Shown here: one piece after another, positions 17,821 to 30,847 of the stretch
How the letters are laid out: each line of letters opens with the position of its first letter
Numbering within the stretch: the stretch's first letter is position 1
Made by a program: the position numbers and the translations under genes
Assembly (NCBI RefSeq): GCF_000970755.1
Contig: NZ_KQ034007.1
Coordinates: 510,240-574,239, forward strand
From: Lactobacillus kimbladii
GTDB lineage: Bacteria; Bacillota; Bacilli; Lactobacillales; Lactobacillaceae
DNA length: 64,000 bases
Direction: 5' to 3'
Notes under the pieces: model-generated
Told to the model about the DNA's origin: nothing
The model's database searches: none
What the model saw: the letters and a program-made list of their open reading frames with translations, nothing else

Positions 17821-18669
17821 ATGAAAAATGTTACTATCAATAATCAAGTTCTGCCAGCTTTAGGTATTGGTACTTGGGAAATGGGGGATGACCCAGAAGT
17901 CAGAGAAGAAGAAATAACAGCTATTCGTTCAGGACTTGATGCTGGCTTAACAGTGATTGACACGGCCGAGATGTATGGCAATGGTCATTCGGAAGAACTA
18001 GTTGGTGAGGCGATAAAGCCTTATCAAAGATCACAAATTTTTTTAATATCTAAAGTATTGCCTCAAAATGCTTCTGCACATAAAATGCGGCAAAGTTTGG
18101 CAGCTAGTCTTAAGAGGCTGCAAACTGATTATTTAGATCTGTACCTTTATCATTGGCGCGGAATGGTTCCTCTGTTAGAGACAGTTTCAGAACTGCAGTC
18201 ACTGCAAGATGAAGGACTTATTCGTGCCTGGGGAGTATCAAACTTCGACATAGATGATATGGAGGAACTCTGGCAGGTGCCAAATGGTCAGAACTGCGTT
18301 GTTAATGAGGATTTGTATAATTTGGAGACTAGGGGAATTGAATTCAGTCTTTTACCTTGGCAAAGAGAGCATCACGTTCCATTAATTGCTTATAGTCCTT
18401 TAGGACGTGGACCAAAAATGGGCAGCACAATGATGAAAAACCAGGCGGTTTTACAAGTTGCTGAAGAACATGAGGCAAGTCCTTATCAAATTTTGCTTGC
18501 TTGGGTAATGCAACAACCAGATGTTATGGCGATACCAAAAAGTAGTAGTTCAAAGCACTTATTATCTAATCTGAAAGCGTTAGATATTGAGTTAACTCCG
18601 GAAGACTTACAAGTTTTGGAACAAGCTTATCCGAAGCCAGATCATAAAGAGCCCCTGGCAATATATTAA
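17821..18669 (+). CDS. Aldo/keto reductase
   Basis: This NADPH-dependent carbonyl reductase of 282 residues has a TIM-barrel fold. Catalytic residues are visible: Asp/Tyr in DTAEMYGNG, Lys in LISKVLP and His in YLYHWRG. IPKSSS near the C-terminus binds the cofactor. AAGGAGG at 17808-17814 favours the ATG at 17821 over an in-frame ATG 39 bases upstream. The substrate is unknown. It is divergent from the CPBP gene and transcribed alone. Confidence 0.88.
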   Translation: MKNVTINNQVLPALGIGTWEMGDDPEVREEEITAIRSGLDAGLTVIDTAEMYGNGHSEELVGEAIKPYQRSQIFLISKVLPQNASAHKMRQSLAASLKRLQTDYLDLYLYHWRGMVPLLETVSELQSLQDEGLIRAWGVSNFDIDDMEELWQVPNGQNCVVNEDLYNLETRGIEFSLLPWQREHHVPLIAYSPLGRGPKMGSTMMKNQAVLQVAEEHEASPYQILLAWVMQQPDVMAIPKSSSSKHLLSNLKALDIELTPEDLQVLEQAYPKPDHKEPLAIY

Positions 18670-19114
18670 AAAGACGGAAATGTTTCTTGACTAGTTGTGG
18701 GTATTCGAATTTTACTTGAGGCGAATACTTCTTAACTAAAAAAATGTGGGAATGCTCCGAGTAATAAATTTAACTGATAGTCTCAATAGGACTTATGACA
18801 AAATATTACTGTATAGTCCCAATTTGCAGCTCTTCGACAGTCCACCAAAGGTAAAAAAGTGCCAGATAAAGTGCTAAAACTTTATTTGGTACTATATTTT
18901 CAGTGTTCATTTTTGCTCTTTCTTAAAGTTTCTAATAAATATATTTTAATTGTGGCAAATTGTGTGAGTAATGTAAATTGCTGAAAAATAACAGCTAATA
19001 TAGTTATTTATTAGTCATAATCATTAAAAAACTAAAAAATAAAGCAAAAAAGCTTGAGTTCTCTCAGGCTTTTTCTGTACCCTTATACTATGTAAAAAAT
19101 TGGGAAGTTGAATA
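18670..19114. other. Intergenic region after the aldo/keto reductase
   Basis: A 445-bp AT-rich stretch without an intact gene. The only clear element is the hairpin at 19046-19075, close to the next gene. Confidence 0.45.
19046..19075 (+). terminator. Hairpin ahead of the polysaccharide genes
   Basis: AAAAAGCTTGAG pairs with CTCAGGCTTTTT around a TTCT loop. It lies only 40 bases before the next start, so it could end upstream transcription or attenuate the surface polysaccharide genes. Confidence 0.7.
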
Positions 19115-20263
19115 ATGAAAAATTTTTTGTTTCGTTTATATTTAGCGGCAATGAAGTTAATTGCCCGTTTTACACCAGTGCAAGATAATAAAGTGGTGAT
19201 TCTTAATGGCGCAGGTAGATCAGGGTCAAATGGTTATTTGTTTGGTAAATATTTGTATAAGAATCATCCCGAATACGAGGTTACCCTTGTAGAGCCCTGG
19301 CCGTCTTCACATTTATCTTTAAAAACTTGGCGCCAAATTGGTGCAGCAAAGTTTGTAATAACGACACACCAGCCATTTAAAGTTCATGCTAGACAAATCA
19401 ATATTCAGTTCTGGCATGGTATTCCCCTCAAGCGTATGGGATTTATGGCTAATAATACTAGTCTTAAAACTGATCAGCGTAATGCTAATTTATGGCAAAA
19501 AAATGCTGACGTTGTTTGCTCAAGCAGTGATTTATATGAAAGTCTAATGAGTGCCTGCTGCGCGATTGAAACTAACAAATATCGAAAAACTGGGTTTCCT
19601 CGTCTTGATGCCTTGAAAAATCCTGCTATTAGTAAAAAGAAACTATTAACTGACTTATTCAAAGCTGAAGATGATGGTGCTCAAATTGGAATATACATGC
19701 CAACTTTTCGTTATGAGATGGATGATCGACAAATTATGACTCAAGTTGAGCAGGGTAATTTCTTTGCATTGCCTGATTTTGATGCTGTGAAGCTGAATAA
19801 TTCTTTAAAAAAGAACCATCAGTATTTAATAGTAAAGTTGCATCCCTATGAAATGAATCTGTTTAAACACTTGCGGAGCAGCTTTTCAAATATTGCCTTT
19901 CTCAATAACGACTATTTGTATCAACTTGATATTGATTTATATGAACTTTTAGGTAATACAGACTTTTTAATTACTGATTATTCTTCGATTTATTTTGATT
20001 ATTTAAATATTGACAAACCAATCATATTTATTACCAATTATTTGCGGCAATACGAAAAAAAAAGGGGACTTTTAATGGGACCTTATGAAGAAATTGTGCC
20101 TGGAGTGTGCGTGAAAACACAGCAGGAACTTATTAAGGCACTTGTAATGCCAGATCAATTCAGTCAGAAGCGGCACTACTGGCTAAATCTAACTAATGAA
20201 GTGCAGACCGATTCAAACTGTGAAAATGTATTTAAATTGTTAAAAATAGAGGGTAAGTTGTGA
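19115..20263 (+). CDS. CDP-glycerol glycerophosphotransferase family protein (TagB/TagF like)
   Basis: This membrane-associated transferase of 382 residues belongs to the Glyphos_transf family. Landmarks are NIQFWHGIPLKRMGF (catalytic His region), ADVVCSSSDLYESLM, KTGFPRLDAL, VKLHPYE and TDFLITDYSSIYFDYLN. Such enzymes attach polyol-phosphates from CDP-glycerol or CDP-ribitol to teichoic acid or capsule. It is shorter than TagF polymerases and so resembles a primase or side-chain enzyme. It is followed, with a 4-base overlap, by a flippase and then a glycosyltransferase, which suggests a small surface-glycan unit. Confidence 0.82.
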   Translation: MKNFLFRLYLAAMKLIARFTPVQDNKVVILNGAGRSGSNGYLFGKYLYKNHPEYEVTLVEPWPSSHLSLKTWRQIGAAKFVITTHQPFKVHARQINIQFWHGIPLKRMGFMANNTSLKTDQRNANLWQKNADVVCSSSDLYESLMSACCAIETNKYRKTGFPRLDALKNPAISKKKLLTDLFKAEDDGAQIGIYMPTFRYEMDDRQIMTQVEQGNFFALPDFDAVKLNNSLKKNHQYLIVKLHPYEMNLFKHLRSSFSNIAFLNNDYLYQLDIDLYELLGNTDFLITDYSSIYFDYLNIDKPIIFITNYLRQYEKKRGLLMGPYEEIVPGVCVKTQQELIKALVMPDQFSQKRHYWLNLTNEVQTDSNCENVFKLLKIEGKL

Positions 20264-21690
20264 AAAGAACATTTTTAAACATTCTATATAATGCGGTTTA
20301 CCAAATATTTTTGGTATTAGTACCACTAATAACCGTGCCTTACCTTTCCCGAATTTTGGGCCCTAAAACATATGGTATTTATAGTAATGTGAATAATATT
20401 GTTCAGTTCTTAATGATATTCTGTACTCTGTCTGTGTCATATATTGGTATGAGGACCATTTCGCAGATTAGAGCTTTTGGCAGTGGTCAAGATTTAACCA
20501 AAGCGTTTTGGGGATTGTGGTACTTTCAGGCCATAGCAGGATTCGTCACAATAGTGATAGTGATTGTTGTTACCAGTTTTTTCCATATTAAGTACGGTCA
20601 ATATTTGTTATTAATGGTGCCATATCTTATTTCAGCTCAAGTGGATATTTCCTGGTTCTTTCAGGGACTGGCCGATTTTGGCCGGGTGGTTTTAAAAAAT
20701 ACTGCCGTTAAGCTAGTATCTGTTATATTGATTTTATTATGGGTTAAAAATCCGGGTGATCTTTGGAAGTATATGTTGATTATGTCGGCTTCAACTATGT
20801 TAGGGTCATTTGTCTTTTGGTTTGACATTCACCGCTATGTTGGTGGGCCGGTCAAACACTTTTATCAATATCGCGCGACTGTTAAAGCAATTATTACTCT
20901 CTTGATTCCGCAAATTGCCACCCAAATTTATACTTCTCTCGATAAACCTATCTTGGGCCTCTTTCAAAATTCGACGCAGGTTGCCTTTTATGACAACTCC
21001 CAAAGAATTTCTAACATGGTTTTGGGAATTGTAACCAGTATTTCCTTAGTGATTATGCCTAAAATGGCGGGTGAAGGTAAAAAAGAACAACGAATAGTTT
21101 TAAAAAAATCCCTGGAAGCGACAGTGATGCTAGGGACATTATTTGCAGTTATTATTATGGCGAATACTAAAGAATTTGTGCCTTTCTTTTTTGGACATAA
21201 ATTTATCCCGATGACGCCGTTAATGTTTTTCTTCACTTTGACTATCATAATGATTCCAACTGGTGGGGTTTTTGCCAATCAATTTGCCCTTGCCAATCAT
21301 CGAGACCGAGATTATGCTATTCCCGTTATAGTGGGAGCTATTTTAGAAGTAGTATTAAGCTACTTTTTGGATCAACTGTACGGTGCAACGGGAGCAATGA
21401 TTGCAATTTTGATAACTGAGTTTATAGTTTTGCTTTTACGACTATGGATTGTTCGTGATGGCTATGATTTTAAATATTCTTTTCGTGAAATTCCTAAATA
21501 TTTCCTAATTGCAATTATTGTTTTGACAGCGGGGATGCTTTTGCCACAATTGTTTTCATCAGCATTTCTTAATATGCTAGTCAAATCAATCATTATGTTT
21601 GTTTTGTATATCGCTCTAATGTTCTTGTTGAAACTAGACTTTAATCAAGACATAATTTTGCTATTAAAGAAATTTTTTACTAGAGGTTAA
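20260..21690 (+). CDS. Wzx-type polysaccharide flippase
   Basis: This membrane protein of 476 residues has 12-14 helices and belongs to the RfbX/Wzx MATE-like fold. Its start includes LITVPYLSRILGPKTYGIYS, the family signature. It flips lipid-linked oligosaccharide across the membrane. The GTG start overlaps the upstream stop by four bases. With both neighbours it suggests export of a short glycan, although no polymerase is seen here. Confidence 0.87.
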   Translation: MKRTFLNILYNAVYQIFLVLVPLITVPYLSRILGPKTYGIYSNVNNIVQFLMIFCTLSVSYIGMRTISQIRAFGSGQDLTKAFWGLWYFQAIAGFVTIVIVIVVTSFFHIKYGQYLLLMVPYLISAQVDISWFFQGLADFGRVVLKNTAVKLVSVILILLWVKNPGDLWKYMLIMSASTMLGSFVFWFDIHRYVGGPVKHFYQYRATVKAIITLLIPQIATQIYTSLDKPILGLFQNSTQVAFYDNSQRISNMVLGIVTSISLVIMPKMAGEGKKEQRIVLKKSLEATVMLGTLFAVIIMANTKEFVPFFFGHKFIPMTPLMFFFTLTIIMIPTGGVFANQFALANHRDRDYAIPVIVGAILEVVLSYFLDQLYGATGAMIAILITEFIVLLLRLWIVRDGYDFKYSFREIPKYFLIAIIVLTAGMLLPQLFSSAFLNMLVKSIIMFVLYIALMFLLKLDFNQDIILLLKKFFTRG

Positions 21691-21692
21691 AT

Positions 21693-22391
21693 ATGATTCC
21701 CAAAATAATTCACTATGTGTGGGTGGGGGGCAACCCTAAACCACAAAATATTCAGCGTTGCATGAAGACCTGGTCAAAGCACTTGCAGGATTATCAAATT
21801 ATTGAATGGAACGAACACAATTTTGATATTCACGAAAATAAATATGTAGAACAAGCATATCAAGCTAAAAAATGGGCCTTTGTTTCAGATTACATTCGAG
21901 CTAAAGCAGTCTATGAAATGGGCGGTATCTATATGGATACTGATGTTTTAGTCTTGGATAATTTACACGATTTGTTAAATAATAAAGCTTTTGTCGGTTT
22001 TGAAAATAAGGAGAATCCCTTCACAGCAGTATTTGGCGCCGAAAAAGGTCATCCATTAATTAAGGACATGCTTTCTTATTATGATGACCGTGATTTTACA
22101 TTTGATAAGCAGGACCAATTGGCGGGAGTCAATACTGTATCGGTGTCTGACATTTTAAAAAATAAGTATGGTGCTCAGCCCAATAACAAAGAACAGCAAT
22201 TGCAGGAAGGCATACATGTTTATCCTGATGGCGTTCTTTGTAATCCGTCAGCACAATCAAAAACTATTCATGTGTTTACTGGTACGTGGATGGAAGGTGC
22301 CAAACCGTTAAAAAGAAAGTTAGTCACAGCTCTTAAAGTCAGGATTAAGACAAAAAAAGAGGCAGCTCTTTATGCCAGATTTTTCAGGTAA
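21693..22391 (+). CDS. DXD-motif glycosyltransferase (capsular sugar type)
   Basis: This glycosyltransferase of 232 residues resembles the OCH1/GT32 (Gly_transf_sug) family. It starts IPKIIHYVWVGGNPKP and has the metal-nucleotide binding motif MDTDVLVL after AKAVYEMGGIY. It probably adds one sugar to a surface glycan. It starts two bases after the flippase stop. The donor and acceptor are unknown. Confidence 0.85.
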   Translation: MIPKIIHYVWVGGNPKPQNIQRCMKTWSKHLQDYQIIEWNEHNFDIHENKYVEQAYQAKKWAFVSDYIRAKAVYEMGGIYMDTDVLVLDNLHDLLNNKAFVGFENKENPFTAVFGAEKGHPLIKDMLSYYDDRDFTFDKQDQLAGVNTVSVSDILKNKYGAQPNNKEQQLQEGIHVYPDGVLCNPSAQSKTIHVFTGTWMEGAKPLKRKLVTALKVRIKTKKEAALYARFFR

Positions 22392-22848
22392 CATGACGGA
22401 AGAAGAGTTGCAAAAATTGGTGGAAAATGTTTCTTGCCAATTTTTTGGCAGACAGTTTAAGCACCAAGTAAAAATTAATAAGCGCATGACAACAACTGGT
22501 GGTCGGTATCATTTGGATGATCACCACATTGAAATTAATGCGCATTTTTTAGTGCCGCAATATTATCAAGAATTGATTGGCATAATTAAGCACGAACTGA
22601 CGCATTATCATTTGCACTTAACTCATAAAGGATATCGCCACAAAGATCAAGATTTCAAGGTTTTGCTTGATAGAGTAGGTGGTTCACGGTATGCCCCGGA
22701 CATAGGTCTTAAACGCAAAAGAAAAGCAAAATATTTGTATGTTTGCACTATATGCGGTCAACAGTTTGTGCGGGTTCGGCGCGTTAATGTACGTCGTTAT
22801 GGCTGTGGCAAATGCGGCGGCAGGTTAAGATTAGTCAGTTATAGATAA
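22372..22848 (+). CDS. SprT-like zinc metalloprotease-domain protein
   Basis: This protein of 158 residues carries the SprT domain: HELTH (HExxH zinc motif) followed by KGYRHKDQDF, then a C-terminal zinc ribbon with paired cysteines (CTIC and CGKC). The ATG at 22372 has AAAGAGG nine bases upstream and overlaps the preceding gene by 20 bases. The ATG at 22393 begins MTEEELQKLV, which better matches the usual start of the family, so the start is undecided. The SprT fold is linked to DNA-protein crosslink repair in eukaryotes; the bacterial role is unclear. Confidence 0.85.
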   Translation: MPDFSGNMTEEELQKLVENVSCQFFGRQFKHQVKINKRMTTTGGRYHLDDHHIEINAHFLVPQYYQELIGIIKHELTHYHLHLTHKGYRHKDQDFKVLLDRVGGSRYAPDIGLKRKRKAKYLYVCTICGQQFVRVRRVNVRRYGCGKCGGRLRLVSYR

Positions 22849-22874
22849 AATAATAAAATTTATTTTGACATTTT

Positions 22875-22934
22875 GTTTGACAAACTGTTAGGTATCAAAC
22901 TATAATTTAATTGTAAATTATATTAGGTACCTAA
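22875..22934 (+). promoter_or_regulatory. marR promoter with palindromic operators
   Basis: TTGACA (22877-22882) and TATAAT (22901-22906) are 18 bases apart. Palindromes overlie this promoter: GTTTGACAAAC (22875-22885), a GTTAGGTATC element in the spacer (22887-22896), and the perfect TTAGGTACCTAA (22923-22934) just past the start point. The repeated TTAGGTA half-site is a convincing MarR autoregulatory operator. Confidence 0.7.
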
Positions 22935-22958
22935 CTTTTTATTTAAAGGAACTTAATT

Positions 22959-23633
22959 ATGAGTCAAGCAAGTGATCAATTAATGGAACAACTTCATTTT
23001 ATTTTGCGGGCTAGTCGTTACTATATGTTTCAAAACAAAGAACCGATATCGGGACAAAAACGGGTATTGGCTGTTTTAAAGCTGGAAGACGGTTTAACCC
23101 AAAATTATTTAGCTGAAATTTTGGCTTTGAAACCTGGGTCTTTAGCTGAATTATTGAAAAAAATGGAACTAAAAGGAGATATCTCACGTGAAGTTGATGA
23201 GCAGGACAAACGAGTTAAACGTGTTTATCTCACAGCAGCTGGGAAAGAAAAGGCTGCCAAGCTGGCTGAATTAAAAGACAAGCAAGATACCGAGCCTTTC
23301 TTTGCCGGTTTGACTGCGGAAGAGCAGGAGCAATTTGGTCAATATCTGCGAAAAATTGCTGCTGGCTGGGATGAAGATTTTAAGGAAAAAGCCACTGATT
23401 TTGTTGATCCTGCCTACCGTATGGAAAGGATTAAAAAATGGCGTAAATATGCTGCAGACCATGACTTCTCCAGGTCTGATATGCGAGATATGTGCCGCCA
23501 CATGTATAGGGCGCATCACTGCCATCATGACTTTGAACCAGGTGATTTTACCAAAAATTGTTACAATTATGATAAGATGCATAAATATGATAGGGACTTT
23601 TGGCGCAAATTCTGGCATAATGAAAATGAATGA
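22959..23633 (+). CDS. MarR-family regulator with His/Cys-rich tail
   Basis: This regulator of 224 residues carries a MarR winged helix at about residues 20-135 (LKLEDGLTQNYLAEILALKP, then the wing DEQDKRVKRVYLT). MarR proteins are usually about 140-150 residues. The extra C-terminal part has CRHMYRAHHCHHDFEPGDF and NCYNYDKMHKYDRDFW, rich in His, Cys, Tyr and acidic residues, which could bind metal. Strong palindromes overlie its own promoter. It lies just upstream of an ABC exporter, a common arrangement for drug- or stress-responsive efflux. The ligand is unknown. Confidence 0.85.
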   Translation: MSQASDQLMEQLHFILRASRYYMFQNKEPISGQKRVLAVLKLEDGLTQNYLAEILALKPGSLAELLKKMELKGDISREVDEQDKRVKRVYLTAAGKEKAAKLAELKDKQDTEPFFAGLTAEEQEQFGQYLRKIAAGWDEDFKEKATDFVDPAYRMERIKKWRKYAADHDFSRSDMRDMCRHMYRAHHCHHDFEPGDFTKNCYNYDKMHKYDRDFWRKFWHNENE

Positions 23634-23654
23634 TTATAATTAGCAAGATAAAAT

Positions 23655-23690
23655 AAAGAGCTTTTCAATTATTGAAAAACTCTTTTATTT
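23655..23690 (+). terminator. Terminator between marR and the ABC exporter
   Basis: AAAGAGCTTTTCAAT pairs with ATTGAAAAACTCTTT, followed by TTATTT. No promoter fits in the 30 bases between it and the exporter gene, so the exporter probably depends on read-through from the MarR promoter. Confidence 0.75.
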
Positions 23691-23719
23691 AGTCTAACTA
23701 AGGAAAGCCGGTATCTTTT

Positions 23720-25471
23720 ATGGCATTCAAGTCACTTAAAGATAAAACACAAGGTGTTAAATTCAGTGATTTTTTAAACTTGCTAAGAAGTTTGAATGTT
23801 AAAAAATCGTTATTTGCACTAGGGCTGTTTCTCAGTCTGGTCACAAGTGTAGCAAATTTAGTATTACCACTATTAACAAGAGAATTAGTGGATACGAGCA
23901 AGTGGGATAATTTTAATTACTCGAGCTTAATTATTATTATCATTGTTTTTGTCCTACAATTAATTTTAGGAACAGTTGGCGGATTTGTTCTGCGCTATTT
24001 TGGTGAAAGTGTAGTTAAGAGCCTTCGTGAACGCTTATGGGGACATCTTTTAAAGTTACCTGTTACGTATTTTGATGTTACCAAAGTAGGTGAAAGTAGT
24101 TCTCGCTTGGTTAATGATACGGGAATTATTAAAGATTTGCTGGCTTCTCAATTCCCTAACTTTATTACTGGCGCAATTCAACTCTTTTTCTCATTAATCA
24201 TTTTATTTGTGATGGATTGGCAAATGGCCACCTTAATGTTTACTGTAATTCCTATTGTGGTAGTAATTTTATTGCCAATTGGTCGCATTATGGTCAGACT
24301 TGGTCGCAAATTGCAGTCAGAAACAGCTAAATTTAACGGTGATGTCAGTGAAAAATTGTCTGAAGTACGTTTAATTAAATCCAGTAATGGCGAAAAGTAT
24401 GAACAAGAATCGGGTAACCACAGCATCAAGAAGATTTTTACTATTGGCGTATTGGACGCTCGTGTTGAAGCTATTTTGCAGCCGATTATCATGACTTTGA
24501 TGATGGCGGCTTTTGCAGGCATTCTGGCATTTGGCATTATTCGCGTAGGTCAGGGTTCTTTGACCAGTGGTTCTCTTGTAGCATTCTTACTATATCTGTT
24601 TAACGTGATTGCACCAGTTGCTAATTTTGCAACTTTCTTTTCACAGATACAAAAAGCTTTGGGTTCAACTGAACGCATACAAGCAATTTTACAAATTGAA
24701 CCTGAAAAAAATTTAAGTCATCGTACTTTTGATTTGAGTAATAAAACATTGACAGCACAAAACGTTAGCTTTAGTTATGTTAAAAACGAACCCGTTTTAC
24801 AATCTGTTTCATTTGTTTCAAAACCCAACTCTGTAATTGCCTTTGTGGGACCTAGTGGTGGTGGCAAATCTACGATTTTTGCCTTACTAGAACGCTTTTA
24901 TCAGCCTGAAAGTGGCAAATTCACTATTGGGGATGAGAATATTCAAGATATTGACCTGGCAAATTGGCGCTCCCAAATAGGCTATGTATCTCAGAACAGC
25001 GCTATTTTTTCCGGAACGATCCGGCAAAATTTGGTTTACGGTTTAACCAGAGATGTGACTGACGATGATCTCTGGCACGGACTGGCATTGGCTTATGCCG
25101 ATCAATTTGTGCGGGAATTTCCTGATCAAATGGAGACTGAAATTGGTGAACGGGGAATTAAATTATCTGGTGGTCAGAAACAACGTTTAGCTATTGCCAG
25201 AGCCTTTTTGCGTGATCCTAAAATTTTGATGCTGGACGAAGCGACTGCCAGCCTTGATTCAGAATCTGAGGGAAAGGTGCAACAAGCACTTGATAAACTA
25301 ATGGTCAATAGAACAACCTTGGTTATTGCACACCGCCTGGCTACAATAGTTAATGCCGATCAAATTTATTTTGTAGAGCACGGTAAAATTACAGGTCATG
25401 GCACCCACCACGAATTAATGCAAAATCACAGTTTGTATGCCAAGTATGTAAATGAGCAAATGGTCAATTAA
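23720..25471 (+). CDS. ABC multidrug exporter half-transporter (BmrA/LmrA like)
   Basis: This exporter of 583 residues has an N-terminal six-helix membrane domain (about 1-320) fused to an ATPase. Walker A GPSGGGKST, signature LSGGQKQRLAIARAF, Walker B LMLDEATASLD and the His switch IAHRLAT are all intact. It should work as a homodimer that extrudes drugs or lipids. It lies 86 bases after marR, separated by a hairpin. The nearest site, AAGGAA at 23700, is 14 bases from the ATG, so translation may be weak. Confidence 0.9.
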   Translation: MAFKSLKDKTQGVKFSDFLNLLRSLNVKKSLFALGLFLSLVTSVANLVLPLLTRELVDTSKWDNFNYSSLIIIIIVFVLQLILGTVGGFVLRYFGESVVKSLRERLWGHLLKLPVTYFDVTKVGESSSRLVNDTGIIKDLLASQFPNFITGAIQLFFSLIILFVMDWQMATLMFTVIPIVVVILLPIGRIMVRLGRKLQSETAKFNGDVSEKLSEVRLIKSSNGEKYEQESGNHSIKKIFTIGVLDARVEAILQPIIMTLMMAAFAGILAFGIIRVGQGSLTSGSLVAFLLYLFNVIAPVANFATFFSQIQKALGSTERIQAILQIEPEKNLSHRTFDLSNKTLTAQNVSFSYVKNEPVLQSVSFVSKPNSVIAFVGPSGGGKSTIFALLERFYQPESGKFTIGDENIQDIDLANWRSQIGYVSQNSAIFSGTIRQNLVYGLTRDVTDDDLWHGLALAYADQFVREFPDQMETEIGERGIKLSGGQKQRLAIARAFLRDPKILMLDEATASLDSESEGKVQQALDKLMVNRTTLVIAHRLATIVNADQIYFVEHGKITGHGTHHELMQNHSLYAKYVNEQMVN

Positions 25472-25502
25472 AGCTTTTTAGCTAAAATGAGTAAGAAAAG
25501 TC

Positions 25503-25531
25503 TTGTGTTAAATTTAATTTTGGGTTATAGT
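25503..25531 (+). promoter_or_regulatory. Promoter of tRNA-Leu
   Basis: TTGTGT (25503-25508) and TATAGT (25526-25531) are 17 bases apart; transcription would start a few bases before the tRNA 5' end. Confidence 0.6.
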
Positions 25532-25543
25532 ATTGAATGTGTT

Positions 25544-25629
25544 GCGGGCATGGCGGAATGGCAGACGCGCAAGACTAAGGATCTTGTGATCGCTTTTAGA
25601 TCGTGGAAGTTCGAGTCTTCTTGCCCGCA
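25544..25629 (+). tRNA. tRNA-Leu (anticodon AAG)
   Basis: This 86-nt tRNA has acceptor arms GCGGGCA (25544-25550) and TGCCCGC (25622-25628) with discriminator A. The anticodon stem CAAGA/TCTTG frames the loop CTAAGGA, giving anticodon AAG. A long variable arm and a GGAAGTTCGAGTCTTCT T-arm show the type II shape expected of leucine tRNA. CCA is not encoded. An A at the wobble position is uncommon in bacteria outside tRNA-Arg(ACG). Confidence 0.92.
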
Positions 25630-25635
25630 TTTTTT

Positions 25636-25660
25636 AATGGAGCTTTGGCTCCATTTTTTT
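25636..25660 (+). terminator. Terminator of tRNA-Leu
   Basis: AATGGAGC pairs with GCTCCATT around TTTG, followed by a T run. Confidence 0.85.
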
Positions 25661-25793
25661 GTATACTTAATTATAAATGAGCAAAATTGTTAGGTTAGCT
25701 TACTACTTTTATTTTAAAAATTAATTACATTGCATAATTTATATCCAAGAGAGGTTATACTTAAGAAGAGATTTTTAAAGCAAGGGAAAACAA

Positions 25794-26441
25794 ATGGCGA
25801 GAAAACGAAAAAGCAAGAAACTATCTAATACAGCGATCATCATTCGAACATTTATAATTCTATTTTTATTGATTATTGCTTTTGCAACTTTTCGTTATTA
25901 TCGCAGACAGGCAATTCAATCAGAGCAGATTAGACAGGAGCAGCTTGCTCGAGAACAGGCCAGGCAGAAAATCATCAGGCAACACAAAGCTTTTATCAGA
26001 GAAATAGGTCCGATAGCTAAAGAAGTGGATAAATCCTTTGACCTTTTGCCAAGTATTACTATCGCTCAGGCTTGTCTTGAAAGTGACTATGGCAAAAGCG
26101 ACCTTTCACAAAAATACAATAATCTGTTTGGCATTAAAGGAAATAACCCTAATACTTCGGCAGTACTTAAAACCAAAGAGTTTGAAAAAGGTAAATGGAT
26201 AGTTGTTAAAGCTCGCTTTCAAATCTATGATTCCTATGAAGCTTCTATAAGGGCTCATGCGCGCTTGTTCCAAAAGGGGACAACCTGGGACGCAAAACAA
26301 TATCGTCACGTTTTAGCTGCTAAGAACTATCAAACGCAGGCTCGAGCTCTAGTTAAAGACGGCTATGCGACTGACCCCAATTATGCGGACAAATTGATTA
26401 AGTTAATCGAAGAGTATGATCTTGCGCGTTTTGATAAATAG
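25794..26441 (+). CDS. Membrane-anchored glucosaminidase (GH73)
   Basis: This peptidoglycan hydrolase of 215 residues has a positively charged start and one membrane helix near residues 15-35. A short helical linker rich in Gln, Arg and Glu follows, then a glucosaminidase domain. ITIAQACLESDYGKSDLS contains the likely catalytic Glu, followed by YNNLFGIKG and the C-terminal TDPNYADKLIKLI, all family signatures. It cuts N-acetylglucosaminyl bonds during cell wall turnover or separation. It is transcribed alone. Confidence 0.87.
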   Translation: MARKRKSKKLSNTAIIIRTFIILFLLIIAFATFRYYRRQAIQSEQIRQEQLAREQARQKIIRQHKAFIREIGPIAKEVDKSFDLLPSITIAQACLESDYGKSDLSQKYNNLFGIKGNNPNTSAVLKTKEFEKGKWIVVKARFQIYDSYEASIRAHARLFQKGTTWDAKQYRHVLAAKNYQTQARALVKDGYATDPNYADKLIKLIEEYDLARFDK

Positions 26442-26474
26442 AATGCAATCAACTCAAATTATGGTCATGATTTT

Positions 26475-26483
26475 TGGTACAAT
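26475..26483 (+). promoter_or_regulatory. Extended -10 of pcrA
   Basis: TGGTACAAT is an extended -10 (TGn-TACAAT) about 40 bases before the pcrA start. No good -35 is visible. Confidence 0.45.
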
Positions 26484-26521
26484 AGAATAGTTAAAAAATT
26501 TTTGGGGTGAAAGAATTCAAA

Positions 26522-30834
<4,313 letters not shown>

Positions 30835-30847
30835 AGGACCATTTAAA

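Noticed and set aside
23335-23643. A 102-codon frame overlapping the MarR gene
   Set aside because: It is an out-of-frame shadow of the regulator, with no own start signal.
25487-25693. A 68-codon open frame across the tRNA-Leu
   Set aside because: It covers the tRNA and its terminator and has no ribosome site; the tRNA explains the sequence.
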